Notes under the pieces: model-generated
Told to the model about the DNA's origin: nothing
The model's input: only the letters and a program-made list of their open reading frames with translations
Database searches by the model: none
Translations under genes and position numbers: made by a program
Shown here: one piece after another, positions 34,786 to 43,156 of the stretch
Position numbering within the stretch: position 1 is the stretch's first letter
Layout of the letters: each line of letters starts with the position of its first letter
NCBI RefSeq assembly: GCF_003048675.2
Contig: NZ_CP060707.1
Coordinates: 186,001 to 250,000, forward strand
Origin: Campylobacter concisus
Lineage (GTDB): Bacteria > Campylobacterota > Campylobacteria > Campylobacterales > Campylobacteraceae
Direction of reading: 5' to 3'
DNA: 64,000 bases

Positions 34786-34795
34786 TTTGATGTGA

Positions 34796-34969
34796 CTATG
34801 CTATATGTAGCTTTTCGCTTTCGCGAGCTATATAAAAGTCTGTAGTTTCTTGGCTTGCATTTACAAAGTCAAGAGTTTTTATAGACCAACTACTCAAATG
34901 CTTATCTAAAGCATATTTAATGGCTTTTTCAAAAGCTAACTTTATTTTTTGTTCTTGTTGTTTATTCAT
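34796..34969 (-). CDS. 57-residue helical protein coupled to the upstream gene
   Basis: The start at MNKQQEQ was chosen: AGGAG lies six bases upstream and the ATG overlaps the stop of the GNAT-like gene (ATGA). The protein is charged and helical with no recognised family. Tight coupling to one larger gene, both between the immunity region and packaging genes and on the opposite strand to the late genes, is the layout of a moron or two-gene addiction/defence unit. Confidence 0.6.
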   Translation of the reverse strand: MNKQQEQKIKLAFEKAIKYALDKHLSSWSIKTLDFVNASQETTDFYIARESEKLHIA

Positions 34970-35520
34970 ACTATCTCCTTTTGGGCTGGTATCAGATCTT
35001 TTTTTCTCAAAATAAGCCATTTTGATGTAAAGAAAATTACCACATCGATATTATTTAACTCTTTTTTTAGAGTATCATTATTTGCTATATTTTTAAACAA
35101 TTCTATAGTTATTTCATTTCTAGCAATTATTTTTATTTCTTTTATGTCTTCGCACTTACTACTTATAAGGAGTTTCAAGGACTCCATAAAAACGCTTTGT
35201 AAAGCTTTGACTATTTCGTCATCATTGCCACCGTTTAGAGTGCATTTTGGCGTTATTGTCATATCAAATATTTTTAACCAACCAACATCCGAACGCGGAA
35301 GAGCACGGATAACATCAAGTAAAGCAACACATTCTTTGCTATCTTCGTCATGTAAAATATAAGCAAAAAACTCTTCCTTTTGAATATCATCAATAAGTCT
35401 TTTTATTTTATCATCGATATCTTGGGCAAATACAGAACCTTCGTCGCCTTGATCCTCACAAATTTTTAACCAACTTTCAAGTAGGTTTTCTAATTCTTCT
35501 TTAGTTGCATTGTTTAACAT
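34966..35520 (-). CDS. GNAT-like protein of unknown substrate
   Basis: A 184-residue protein. The order of strands and helices after residue 50 (AYILHDEDSKECVALLDVI, WLKIFDMTITPKC, KEIKIIARNE, VVIFFTSKWLILR) is reminiscent of the GNAT acetyltransferase fold, but the Q/RxxGxG/A acetyl-CoA loop is not evident, so the activity is doubtful. The first 45 residues are acidic and helical. It is upstream of, and overlaps, a 57-residue gene. Divergent from the terminase gene with a 285-base gap. Confidence 0.55.
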   Translation of the reverse strand: MLNNATKEELENLLESWLKICEDQGDEGSVFAQDIDDKIKRLIDDIQKEEFFAYILHDEDSKECVALLDVIRALPRSDVGWLKIFDMTITPKCTLNGGNDDEIVKALQSVFMESLKLLISSKCEDIKEIKIIARNEITIELFKNIANNDTLKKELNNIDVVIFFTSKWLILRKKDLIPAQKEIV

Positions 35521-35625
35521 AATTATACCACATATCCTAATTATAAAGATTTATTTTAATTGAACGCTTAAAGTGTTTTTATTTTAAAGAACTTAATCAA
35601 TGTTAGATATTTTTGATATTTAAAG

Positions 35626-35641
35626 TTTGTAAATTTACAAA
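35626..35641. promoter_or_regulatory. 16-bp perfect palindrome between divergent genes
   Basis: TTTGTAAATTTACAAA is its own reverse complement. It lies in the gap between the GNAT-like gene and the terminase gene. Its half TTGTAAA recurs in the CTTGTAAA words before late gene blocks, so it may be a regulator site. Confidence 0.45.
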
Positions 35642-35742
35642 AAACAACCTTAGTATATAATTAAATTATATTAAATATTGTACTAGAAAAAGAAAAAAAT
35701 TAATGATTTCTTAAACAATAGTTAGAATACCAACAAAAATGA

Positions 35743-35748
35743 TATAAT
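35743..35748 (+). promoter_or_regulatory. Extended -10 before the packaging genes
   Basis: TGATATAAT (TATAAT at 35743-35748) sits 58 bases before the terminase start. No clear -35 was found. This is the most likely start of the late transcript. Confidence 0.5.
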
Positions 35749-35805
35749 ACGCTTGTTATCGGTTATCACTTCAAAAGCCCCTTTTTTAAATTTATAGACA
35801 AATCA

Positions 35806-37524
35806 ATGAGTAAAATTATAGAGATCTTTGCAAAATCCATTTTTATAAAGCCTCGCTTAAATTTGCTAGAGTGGGCGGAGCGATATAGGTTTTTGAGTAA
35901 AGAAAGCTCATCAAGCTTTGGAAAATTTAAGGCTTTTTCTTACCAGCGTGAGCCTATGATCGAAATCTCAAACCCAAAACGTGAAAAGGTTATTTTGCTT
36001 TGGGCGTCACAGCTGGGTAAGAGTGAGTTAATAAATAATGTTTTGGGTTATTACATCCACCAAGAGCCAAGCACTATTTTGTTTATGTTACCTAACAAAG
36101 ACGACGCAGAGGACTACTCAAAAAGGCGTTTAGCTCCGATGTTTCGAGATACGCACGAGCTAAGCGAGCTAATCAACGCAAACGACGCAAATAATACAAT
36201 ACTTATTAAAAATTTTAGGGGTGGAAATTTAGCCTTAGTTGGCTCAAACTCACCATCAAAGCTAGCAAGTAAGCCTATAAAAGTTTTGCTGGTTGATGAG
36301 GCGGATCGATGCGAGGCTACTAAAGAGGGCGACAGCATAGAACTGGCACAAAGGCGGACAGCTACATTTTACGACCGCAAAATAGTCATAAGCTCGACGC
36401 CTACCATTTCAGGAGCTAGTACGATCGAGAAAGAATTTATAAACTCCGATCAAAGGCTATTTTTTGTAAAGTGCCCTTTTTGTCAGCATGAGCAAAAGCT
36501 AATATTTGAGCGCATCATATACGAGCTAGACGAACACAAAGAGCTAATAAACGAAAGCGTAAAATATCAATGCAGCGAGTGCGGTAGCCTACTAAGCGAG
36601 CAAGACAAGAACGAAGCCGTAAAAAATGGGCGATGGATCGCACAAAATCCAAAATCAAAAATAGCAGGATTTTTTTTAAATGCCATATACAGCCCTTTTT
36701 ACAAAATGAGCGAGATCGTTAAAACCTACCTTGACGCAAAAGGCGATGAGCTAAAAATTCAAACGTTTAAAAACACGATCGAGGCTCTAGCCTATGAGCC
36801 ACCAAATACAAGCTTTAACGAAAATGAGCTATTAAATAGGGTTGAAGAGTATGACGATCAAAATTTATCACAAAATATAAGCTTTGTAACTGCTGGTGTG
36901 GATATACAAGGAAACCGCGTTGAGGTTATCTTCATCGGCTGGTGCAAAGGGTATGAAGCTTACAATATTGATTATAAGCAAATTTATGGCAATACCGATC
37001 AAGATGAAGTTTGGCAAAAGCTCTTTAGGGAGCTAAAGCGTAAATTTAAAAGGGAGGACGGCAAAATCCTAAGCACTACGCTAGCACTAATTGATAGTGG
37101 CTTTAACTCCAGCCGAGTTTATGATTTTGTGAGCTTAGCGCCAAATTTCATAGCATCAAAAGGCGCAAGCGAAGCGAGCCAAAAAGTAGAATTTTTAAAT
37201 AAAGTAAGAGTGCTAAAAAAAGGCGTTAGGCTGATAAACATAGGCACATTTAAAGGTAAAAGCGAGTTTTTTAGGCTACTAAGCATAAAAGAAGCTGGCG
37301 AGGGATATTTTCACTATAACAAAAATTTCACAAATGAATTCTTTTTGCAACTAACCGCCGAGAAGTTGCAAGAAGTCAAAAATAAAAGAGGATATACAAA
37401 ATTGCAATACGTCAAGACTAGGGAGAGAAACGAAGCTTTAGATATAACAGTGCTAGCATACGCAGCAGCAAAACTTATCAAAAACGAGCTAAGACGAAAA
37501 AGGATTAAAAATGCAAATTCATAA
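35806..37524 (+). CDS. Terminase large subunit (GpA family)
   Basis: A 572-residue packaging motor. Walker A is WASQLGKSE (about 66-74), Walker B LLVDEADRC (about 161-169), a zinc-ribbon-like CPFCQHEQ ... CSECGS lies around 224-262, and the nuclease domain has VTAGVDIQGNRVEV and ALIDSGFNS. The GpA family (lambda A type) cuts cos sites and powers packaging. The following small subunit is Nu1-like, which agrees. Confidence 0.95.
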   Translation: MSKIIEIFAKSIFIKPRLNLLEWAERYRFLSKESSSSFGKFKAFSYQREPMIEISNPKREKVILLWASQLGKSELINNVLGYYIHQEPSTILFMLPNKDDAEDYSKRRLAPMFRDTHELSELINANDANNTILIKNFRGGNLALVGSNSPSKLASKPIKVLLVDEADRCEATKEGDSIELAQRRTATFYDRKIVISSTPTISGASTIEKEFINSDQRLFFVKCPFCQHEQKLIFERIIYELDEHKELINESVKYQCSECGSLLSEQDKNEAVKNGRWIAQNPKSKIAGFFLNAIYSPFYKMSEIVKTYLDAKGDELKIQTFKNTIEALAYEPPNTSFNENELLNRVEEYDDQNLSQNISFVTAGVDIQGNRVEVIFIGWCKGYEAYNIDYKQIYGNTDQDEVWQKLFRELKRKFKREDGKILSTTLALIDSGFNSSRVYDFVSLAPNFIASKGASEASQKVEFLNKVRVLKKGVRLINIGTFKGKSEFFRLLSIKEAGEGYFHYNKNFTNEFFLQLTAEKLQEVKNKRGYTKLQYVKTRERNEALDITVLAYAAAKLIKNELRRKRIKNANS

Positions 37525-37762
37525 AAAGGTGCTGGTAAAAAAGACAAGATACGATCTAAATATGAGCGTAGAAAACGCATCACGCTTTGAGCAACTTTGC
37601 GAAGCTTATGAGATGAAAAAGTCAGACATGGCGGATTTTATCATTGAAAATTTTTGCAAAGGCAATCCAAGATATAAGCAATATCTAGTAAATTTGAACA
37701 TCAAAAAAGAAGAGTTTAGAAAAAAGGTTGAAAACGATATGAGCTTATTTGGCACAAACTAA
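37511..37762 (+). CDS. Small protein of unknown function, possibly ribbon-helix-helix
   Basis: An 83-residue protein overlapping the terminase end by 14 bases. The middle (RYDLNMSVENASRFEQLCEA, KKSDMADFIIENF) resembles a ribbon-helix-helix strand and helices. It could be a DNA-binding factor near packaging. Low certainty. Confidence 0.5.
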   Translation: MQIHKKVLVKKTRYDLNMSVENASRFEQLCEAYEMKKSDMADFIIENFCKGNPRYKQYLVNLNIKKEEFRKKVENDMSLFGTN

Positions 37763-37775
37763 AAAGGAATTTAAA

Positions 37776-38222
37776 ATGCAAGTAAGCACAAAAGAGCTAA
37801 GCAACGCTTTAGGGCTAACCGATAGGAGAGTGCAAGAACTAGAGAGCGAGGGCGTTATCAAGAAGCTAGAGCGTAATAAGTGGGATTTGACCGCCTGCAT
37901 TGACGCTTACCTCGACTACAAAATAAAACTTGCCACTCAAAGCTTTGAACTAAGCGAGGCAAGAGCCAAAAAAGAACTGGCAGATGCAGAGCTAAAGGAG
38001 CTAAGACTAGCCAAAGAAAAGGGCGAAGTAATAGCCATTGATAGACTAGAAAAGGACTTAAGCGACATCGCCGCCGCCGTATCAAATAAGCTTTATTCAC
38101 TGCCAAACAAGCTAAAACGTAGCATAAATTTAAGCGATGAGGTAGAAAACGCGATCAATAATGAAGTTGAAAGCATATTAACCGAGCTAAAGGACGCCAA
38201 AATTTATAAAGATTTTGCGTAG
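37776..38222 (+). CDS. Terminase small subunit, Nu1-like
   Basis: A 148-residue protein. The ATG at 37776, with AAGGAA seven bases upstream, was chosen over an in-frame ATG at 37749 inside the previous gene. The N-terminal winged helix (VSTKELSNALGLTDRRVQELESEG) matches the lambda Nu1 DNA-binding domain, followed by a long charged helix. It recognises phage DNA for the large subunit. Here the order is A then Nu1, reversed from lambda. Confidence 0.85.
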   Translation: MQVSTKELSNALGLTDRRVQELESEGVIKKLERNKWDLTACIDAYLDYKIKLATQSFELSEARAKKELADAELKELRLAKEKGEVIAIDRLEKDLSDIAAAVSNKLYSLPNKLKRSINLSDEVENAINNEVESILTELKDAKIYKDFA

Positions 38223-38248
38223 ATAGCTTTTAAATCCCCTCTTTCTCA

Positions 38249-38281
38249 CTTGTAAAAAATATTTATAAATTTCTCTAAAAT
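38249..38281 (+). promoter_or_regulatory. CTTGTA motif, possible late promoter 1
   Basis: CTTGTAAA at 38249-38256 and TAAAAT at 38276-38281 with a 21-base spacer, in an 89-base gap before the gpW-like gene. The same arrangement recurs at three other late gaps. Confidence 0.3.
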
Positions 38282-38311
38282 GAGCCAAAAAAGCAAAAGG
38301 GCTAAAGGCTG

Positions 38312-38542
38312 ATGACTACACAAGAGAGAATTTTATTAATCGACAGCGCGATCGATGATGTTTTGGATAACCTCAAAGATGGCATCGAGATAAAAGAATA
38401 CTGGATCGATAACTTAAAAGTCGTAAAGCGTAGCCCACTAGAGCTAATAAGCGAACTAAGAAGAATAAGAGCAAGCATCATAAAAGACGCACAAAAGGCA
38501 AAAGCGACTAGCAAAACATATATTTTTGGAGATAGATATTAA
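38312..38542 (+). CDS. gpW-like head-tail joining protein
   Basis: A 76-residue protein between terminase and portal, where lambda gpW is found. A two-helix and hairpin pattern (ERILLIDSAIDDVLDN, WIDNLKVVKRSPLELISELRRIR) fits gpW. It would sit at the portal ring and stabilise packaged DNA. Its TAA overlaps the portal ATG. Confidence 0.65.
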   Translation: MTTQERILLIDSAIDDVLDNLKDGIEIKEYWIDNLKVVKRSPLELISELRRIRASIIKDAQKAKATSKTYIFGDRY

Positions 38543-39945
38543 TGAAGCGAAAAACAAAGCAAAATTTATCTAAAAACATATCTATGAAGCCAAAGATAAA
38601 TTTTTTTAAATATCCAAGCTTGGAGCCAAACCGCATAAATTCATATGAAATAAGCCAACTACTGCGCAATCAAGACATCGACAAAGTAAGCGCTAAGCTA
38701 AGAAAGCAAGCACGTAGCATAAGCACGTCGGTATCTCTAACAAGTGGCTTTTTTGAGACGCTATGTAGCGAAATTTACGGCGAGCAAGGTTTTATCCTTG
38801 ATATAACCACGCCAAAGAAAAATCTAAATCAAGCCGTGCAAAAATCATTTTTTGAGTGGGAACATATATGCTGCAAATATGGCGTTTATGATTTTGGCGA
38901 TTATGAGGAGATGATCTTAACTGCGCTTTATCGCGACGGCGAGGCATTTATCAAACTACACAAAGGCGATATGCTACAAATCGAGCTAATCGACGCCGAA
39001 GACATAGACAACGACCTAACCGACGAGAGCAAACATATATATTACGGCATAGAATACGATGCCGAGCGAGAGATGACACCAAAAGCATACTACCGACTAC
39101 TAAAAAATGGCAAATATGAGGTAATCCCAGCATCCGAGATCATACACATTAAAAAGTCATCACTCTCAAAACAAAAAAGAGGCGTAAGCAAGCTAGCAAG
39201 TGCGATCTTTGATACTCACAGCAAAGACAAGCTAAAAAAAGCAGAGCTTGACCGCGCAAGGCTTGCGAGCGAGCTAACTGGGTTTTTTACTCACAAAGAT
39301 GAGGGATCGATACTTGGTAATGTCGAGTACGGAGACGATGGCGAGATAAGACAAAAAGAGATAAATTTACCTGAAAGCGTGCAGACTGGCACATTTACGT
39401 TTTTGGAGGATGGCATCACTCCGCAATTTGTAGAGCCGCACAATCCGATTAATATGGAGTATTTTTTAAAAAGCACCGATAGGGATGTCGCTCGCTCGCT
39501 AGGGCTTAGCTACTCCACTTATACTGGCGATTTAAGGGAAGTAAATTACAGCTCCATCCGTCAAGGCACGATCGCAGAGCGCCGAAATTTTAAAAGAATA
39601 CAAAATTTCATAAAACGTAAATTCCACGACGAAGTTTTTAAAAGGTGGATGGAGTGCGAACTAATCGCAGGGCGTATCAAGCCAAGCGACTATAAACAGC
39701 TAATAGGACACTTCACGTTTAAATCCCAAGGTTGGGAGTATATCGACCCAGTAAAAGAGGTAAATGCGAACAAGATCGCCATTGGCGCAGGATTTAAGAC
39801 GATAACCGAAGTCTTAAGAGAGAAAGGCGTCGAGCTTGATGATTTTATGGATGAGTTAGAAAAAGAGAAAGAATTAGTAGAAAAGTTAAGGGAAATTAAA
39901 ATTTTAAAAGGAGAAATTGATGAACAAGATCAATCTGCAAAATGA
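38542..39945 (+). CDS. Portal protein, lambda family
   Basis: A 467-residue protein of the lambda gpB/portal family. Blocks are RSISTSVSLTSGFFETLCSEIYG, RDGEAFIKLH, EDIDNDLTDESKHIYYGIEYD, and VNYSSIRQGTIAERRNFKRIQ near residue 335. It forms the 12-mer entry ring of the head. The end overlaps the next gene by 26 bases in another frame. Confidence 0.92.
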   Translation: MKRKTKQNLSKNISMKPKINFFKYPSLEPNRINSYEISQLLRNQDIDKVSAKLRKQARSISTSVSLTSGFFETLCSEIYGEQGFILDITTPKKNLNQAVQKSFFEWEHICCKYGVYDFGDYEEMILTALYRDGEAFIKLHKGDMLQIELIDAEDIDNDLTDESKHIYYGIEYDAEREMTPKAYYRLLKNGKYEVIPASEIIHIKKSSLSKQKRGVSKLASAIFDTHSKDKLKKAELDRARLASELTGFFTHKDEGSILGNVEYGDDGEIRQKEINLPESVQTGTFTFLEDGITPQFVEPHNPINMEYFLKSTDRDVARSLGLSYSTYTGDLREVNYSSIRQGTIAERRNFKRIQNFIKRKFHDEVFKRWMECELIAGRIKPSDYKQLIGHFTFKSQGWEYIDPVKEVNANKIAIGAGFKTITEVLREKGVELDDFMDELEKEKELVEKLREIKILKGEIDEQDQSAK

Positions 39946-41626
39946 GGATATATCTAAATTTAAAGCCGTTTTGGCAGATAACGCGATAAACGACGAAGCC
40001 AAAACAATAAGCTTTTTGGCGCTAAGTCATAATAATTTGCATAAACGCTACTCATTTTTTGGTGACGAGTACTACCTAAGCGTGGATTTAAGTGGCGTGA
40101 AATTTGAAGCCACGACGCTATATTTAGATCATGATGTAAGCTTTGAAAATGCTATCGGCAAGATCATAGATACAAAGCTAGATGATAAGGGCTTTAAAGT
40201 GATCGTGCAGTTTAACGATGAGGTAAGCCAAAGCCGTGAAGCATACGCCAAATTTAAAGCAGGCTTTAGCGATAGCGTGAGCGTAGGATTTAAGAATTAC
40301 GAGCTAAAAGAGTGCGAGCCGATAGATGGTATCGAGCATTTTGAGATAAAAAACGGCGTAATAAATGAGCTTAGCGCAGTATGGCAAGGAGCTGATCCAA
40401 ATGCGAAAGTGGCAAATTTTGCAAAAGAGCAAGAAAAACCAAAAGCAGTAGAACAAGAGATACAAAAAGAGGATGAAAAGACTGAATTTAAAGCTGAAAA
40501 AAAAGACGAGACAAAAGAGATCATTGAGTTAGCCGAAATTTTAGGCAAACAAGCTGAAGCACTAGAGGCAATAAAAAATAAGATAAGCTTTAGCGAATTT
40601 AGCAACAAATTAAAAGAACAACAACAAAAAACCAACGACATAAAGGAGTTTAACATTATGAAAAGAGAGAACACACAAGAATTTAGCCTAGCAAACATAA
40701 TTAAAAATGCAGGCAACGCTAGCACGGCAGATTTAGGCTTTGAAGTAGAAAACTATTTTAATAAAAGCAATGGTCGCTTTGTTTTACCGCCTGACTTTGG
40801 TGCGAGATTTAACGATAGCATCACAACAACGACACAAGGTGCAGGCGCGATCGCGACTGAATTTAGAGATGATTTGCTCATTGAAGAAGTAAAAAAAGAA
40901 AGCCCACTTTTAAGCGAGTGCAGCTGGCTTGATGGGCTAAGCCAAAGAGTGGAAATCCCACGCAATAACTCAAACATTACCGCTGATTTTGTAGAAGAAG
41001 GACAAAGCAGAGATAGCGAAAACTTATCATTTGACAAGATCATTCTTGAGCCTCATACGTTGCTCGCAACTATTAGGATCACAAGAACGATGATGAATAT
41101 GTCAGCCTTTGGACTAGAGAGCTTTACCTATAAAGCAATGAAATTCGCAATACGTAAAAAGCTTGAAGAAGTGATCCTTTATGGCAAAGGCGTAATCAAA
41201 GGCATTTTTGAGATAAGCGGAGTACCAAGCATCGCTGCGTATATGACTGCTCCGACATTAGAAAAAACTTTAAGCTTTGGCGACACACTAGAAAATAACA
41301 ACGGCAATATCGCAAATGCTAAATTTGCGCTAAAAAATAGCGATGTAAGCAAGCTAAAAGCAACAGCGCGCGGCGTATCAAACGAAAAGATGCTAATCGA
41401 AGAGCTAGGAAACCTACAAGGCTATCCATACTTTACAACACAGCTTATTAAAAGCGGTGATGTAGTATTTGGCGATTTTAAAGACATCTTTATTGGCTCA
41501 TTTAAGGGGATTGAGCTACTTACTCACAACGAAAGAGGCGGTGATATTATCCTAGAGCTATATTTGGACGTAGATGCCAAACTTGCACGTGAAAAATCAT
41601 TTGTAATTTCAAAGACAAGCGCATAA
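39920..41626 (+). CDS. Fused HK97-type prohead protease and major capsid protein
   Basis: A 568-residue protein. The ATG at 39920, six bases after AAGGAG, was preferred to an adjacent TTG. Residues 1-155 resemble HK97-type prohead proteases (LYLDHDVSFENAIGKIIDT, FKAGFSDSVSVGF, ELSAVWQGADPNA). A lysine/glutamate-rich linker (about 160-245) follows, then an HK97-fold capsid domain (FRDDLLIEEVKKESPLLSE, ITRTMMNMSAFGLESFTYKA, NERGGDIILELYLDVDAKLAR). The protease would cut itself off. An internal start at 40658 could also supply capsid alone. Confidence 0.9.
   Translation: MNKINLQNEDISKFKAVLADNAINDEAKTISFLALSHNNLHKRYSFFGDEYYLSVDLSGVKFEATTLYLDHDVSFENAIGKIIDTKLDDKGFKVIVQFNDEVSQSREAYAKFKAGFSDSVSVGFKNYELKECEPIDGIEHFEIKNGVINELSAVWQGADPNAKVANFAKEQEKPKAVEQEIQKEDEKTEFKAEKKDETKEIIELAEILGKQAEALEAIKNKISFSEFSNKLKEQQQKTNDIKEFNIMKRENTQEFSLANIIKNAGNASTADLGFEVENYFNKSNGRFVLPPDFGARFNDSITTTTQGAGAIATEFRDDLLIEEVKKESPLLSECSWLDGLSQRVEIPRNNSNITADFVEEGQSRDSENLSFDKIILEPHTLLATIRITRTMMNMSAFGLESFTYKAMKFAIRKKLEEVILYGKGVIKGIFEISGVPSIAAYMTAPTLEKTLSFGDTLENNNGNIANAKFALKNSDVSKLKATARGVSNEKMLIEELGNLQGYPYFTTQLIKSGDVVFGDFKDIFIGSFKGIELLTHNERGGDIILELYLDVDAKLAREKSFVISKTSA
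40644..40660 (+). promoter_or_regulatory. Internal in-frame ribosome site and ATG within the protease-capsid gene
   Basis: AAGGAG followed nine bases later by an in-frame ATG (codon 247, MKREN). It lies at the exact junction of the linker and the capsid domain, and would give a 322-residue capsid protein. Confidence 0.7.
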
Positions 41627-41628
41627 AA

Positions 41629-42180
41629 ATGTCAAATTTCACTAAGTCTATGCAATTTTTAATGAGGCTTGAATTTAGCAGCCCAAGCCTTGCACTGCAT
41701 AAGAACGAAACCGAAAACGGCTTGACATTTTTCGGAATTTATGAGTGTGCCCATCCTAATTTTAAGGGATGGGAGCTTGTAAAACAAGTGCTAAAGGGCA
41801 AAAGCTTAAAAGAAGCTAGCGTTACACTCTATAACAACAGCGATCTTGTGGCTTTAGTCTATGAGTTTTATAAACGAGAGTTTTGGGATAAGATGCGGCT
41901 TGATGAGGTAGAAAGTGACTTAAAAGCCAGCGAGATATTTGTTTTTGGCGTAAATGTAGGCACAAAAGTAGCCATAAAGCTCACTCAAACGCTTTTAAAT
42001 GTGGCGGTTGATGGAGTTATGGGAACGCAAACATTAAATGCGCTAAATGCATACGACGAGGACAAATTTAACGTTGAATTTGACAGCTATGAGATCGCAT
42101 ATTATGCAAGCCTAGTCAGTAAAAATCCAAAACTAAAAATTTACACCAACGGCTGGAAAAATAGAGCGTTGGCAATTTAA
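41629..42180 (+). CDS. Endolysin-like muramidase (GH108 family) with peptidoglycan-binding domain
   Basis: A 183-residue protein. The N-terminal region (Glu15 in RLEFSS, TENGLTFFGIYE) fits GH108 N-acetylmuramidase, whose catalytic Glu is close to the N-terminus. The C-terminal half (KLTQTLLNVAVDGVMGTQTLNAL) is a peptidoglycan-binding fold of the PG_binding_3 type. It has no signal peptide, so it needs a holin. It is unusually located between capsid and head-completion genes, two bases after the capsid stop. Confidence 0.8.
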   Translation: MSNFTKSMQFLMRLEFSSPSLALHKNETENGLTFFGIYECAHPNFKGWELVKQVLKGKSLKEASVTLYNNSDLVALVYEFYKREFWDKMRLDEVESDLKASEIFVFGVNVGTKVAIKLTQTLLNVAVDGVMGTQTLNALNAYDEDKFNVEFDSYEIAYYASLVSKNPKLKIYTNGWKNRALAI

Positions 42181-42193
42181 AAAGGGTAAAAAA

Positions 42194-42478
42194 ATGAAGT
42201 ATAAAATTCTTTACAACACGAGAATATCAACAAAAAACTATAAAGCAGGCGACGAGATAGAATTCGCATCTGGCACGGACGAGCTTTTTATAAAAAGGCT
42301 TGTCGATATAAAATGCATCGAGCCAGTAGCAGGCAGCGAAAAGCAAAAAGAGACTAAAAACCTAAGAGGCACAAACGTAAAAGAGCAAGAAAAACAAGCT
42401 AAAAAGCAAGACAAAAAGCGACCAGATGATAGCGAGGATGATGACTTAGGCGTTGATTTAGACGGCATCGAGGGGTAA
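42194..42478 (+). CDS. Small head-module protein with charged C-terminus
   Basis: A 94-residue protein. The first 50 residues form a small beta-rich region (YKILYNTRISTKNYKAGDEI); the rest is lysine-rich then Asp/Glu-rich (RPDDSEDDDLGVDLD). Similar small proteins occur in head-completion modules, but no family is certain. Confidence 0.55.
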   Translation: MKYKILYNTRISTKNYKAGDEIEFASGTDELFIKRLVDIKCIEPVAGSEKQKETKNLRGTNVKEQEKQAKKQDKKRPDDSEDDDLGVDLDGIEG

Positions 42479-42479
42479 A

Positions 42480-42767
42480 ATGCTTAATATGCAGATGGTA
42501 AAAAGAGATGTAAAGAGCCTTTTTGCAAAGACAAACGCCACTTTAACAAAAGACGATATAGCGCTTAATTGTCACTTCAACAAATACGCCAAAGTGATCT
42601 TTGATGACGGCGCAGTTGCAACGCAAACAACGGCGCTAATTAATGATGACGACGGCATAAAGCTAAGAGTAAAAGATGAGGTAATGATAAACGAGCAAGG
42701 ATATATCATTACCAAAATCGAGCTTGAAAACCAAGTAACAAAACGGCTATATCTAAAAGAGGCGTAA
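42480..42767 (+). CDS. Putative head-tail joining protein
   Basis: A 95-residue protein with FDDGAVATQTTALIN and VMINEQGYIITKIEL, resembling lambda FII-type head-tail joining proteins in size and beta pattern. It starts two bases after the previous stop and precedes a tail-terminator-like gene, the expected position. Confidence 0.55.
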   Translation: MLNMQMVKRDVKSLFAKTNATLTKDDIALNCHFNKYAKVIFDDGAVATQTTALINDDDGIKLRVKDEVMINEQGYIITKIELENQVTKRLYLKEA

Positions 42768-42769
42768 AA

Positions 42770-43156
42770 ATGCAAAGAGAAACAATCATTAACGATCTTT
42801 TTACCCTGCTTAAGCCACTTTGCGAGAATGTGGAACTTTTTTTAACTCCAGCATTTGAGCGCAAAGACCTACCCATAATCATCATAAAAGACACCGACGA
42901 CACTATCGAAAACGATGCCTTTGCCAGCATCTCGCACGCTCTAAGCGTTGAGGTGCGAATGATAACTGCGAAATATAGCGCATCAAACGATATAATAAAA
43001 GCCGTTTTGAATGCGCTAAAAGGGTATAAAAGCAAATTTCTAAAGATAGAGCAAACAAGTCTAAATCGTGAGAGTTTTGAGCTATACGATGACGAGTATA
43101 TCCTAAGCACGATCACACTAAAAATTTATTATAAAAGCGAGCTTTGGGAAGCATGA
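42770..43156 (+). CDS. Putative tail terminator/completion protein
   Basis: A 128-residue alpha/beta protein (RETIINDLFTLLKPLCENV, LPIIIIKDTDDTIEND, EYILSTITLKIYYK) of the size and pattern of tail-terminator proteins (lambda gpU, P2 R-like). It is placed between head-tail joining and baseplate V. The stop overlaps the baseplate V start (ATGA). Confidence 0.5.
   Translation: MQRETIINDLFTLLKPLCENVELFLTPAFERKDLPIIIIKDTDDTIENDAFASISHALSVEVRMITAKYSASNDIIKAVLNALKGYKSKFLKIEQTSLNRESFELYDDEYILSTITLKIYYKSELWEA

Larger units (their letters stand above)
34086..34795. other. AT-rich 710-bp stretch with a gene remnant and hairpins
   Basis: No intact gene. 34093-34236 is an open stretch of 47 codons (from HRSDKYGIYFG to YKCVLSIN) that lacks a start and looks like the end of a broken gene. 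GCGGTGCTTAACCGC, a TATAAT-containing segment near 34331 and inverted repeats at 34391-34415 and 34606-34631 follow, then long A/T runs. The stretch could encode a small RNA, but nothing proves it. Confidence 0.5.

Noticed and set aside
40297-40725. Minus-strand open frame opposite the protease-capsid linker
   Set aside because: Cysteine/serine/phenylalanine-rich complement of the Lys/Glu-rich linker; no start signals.
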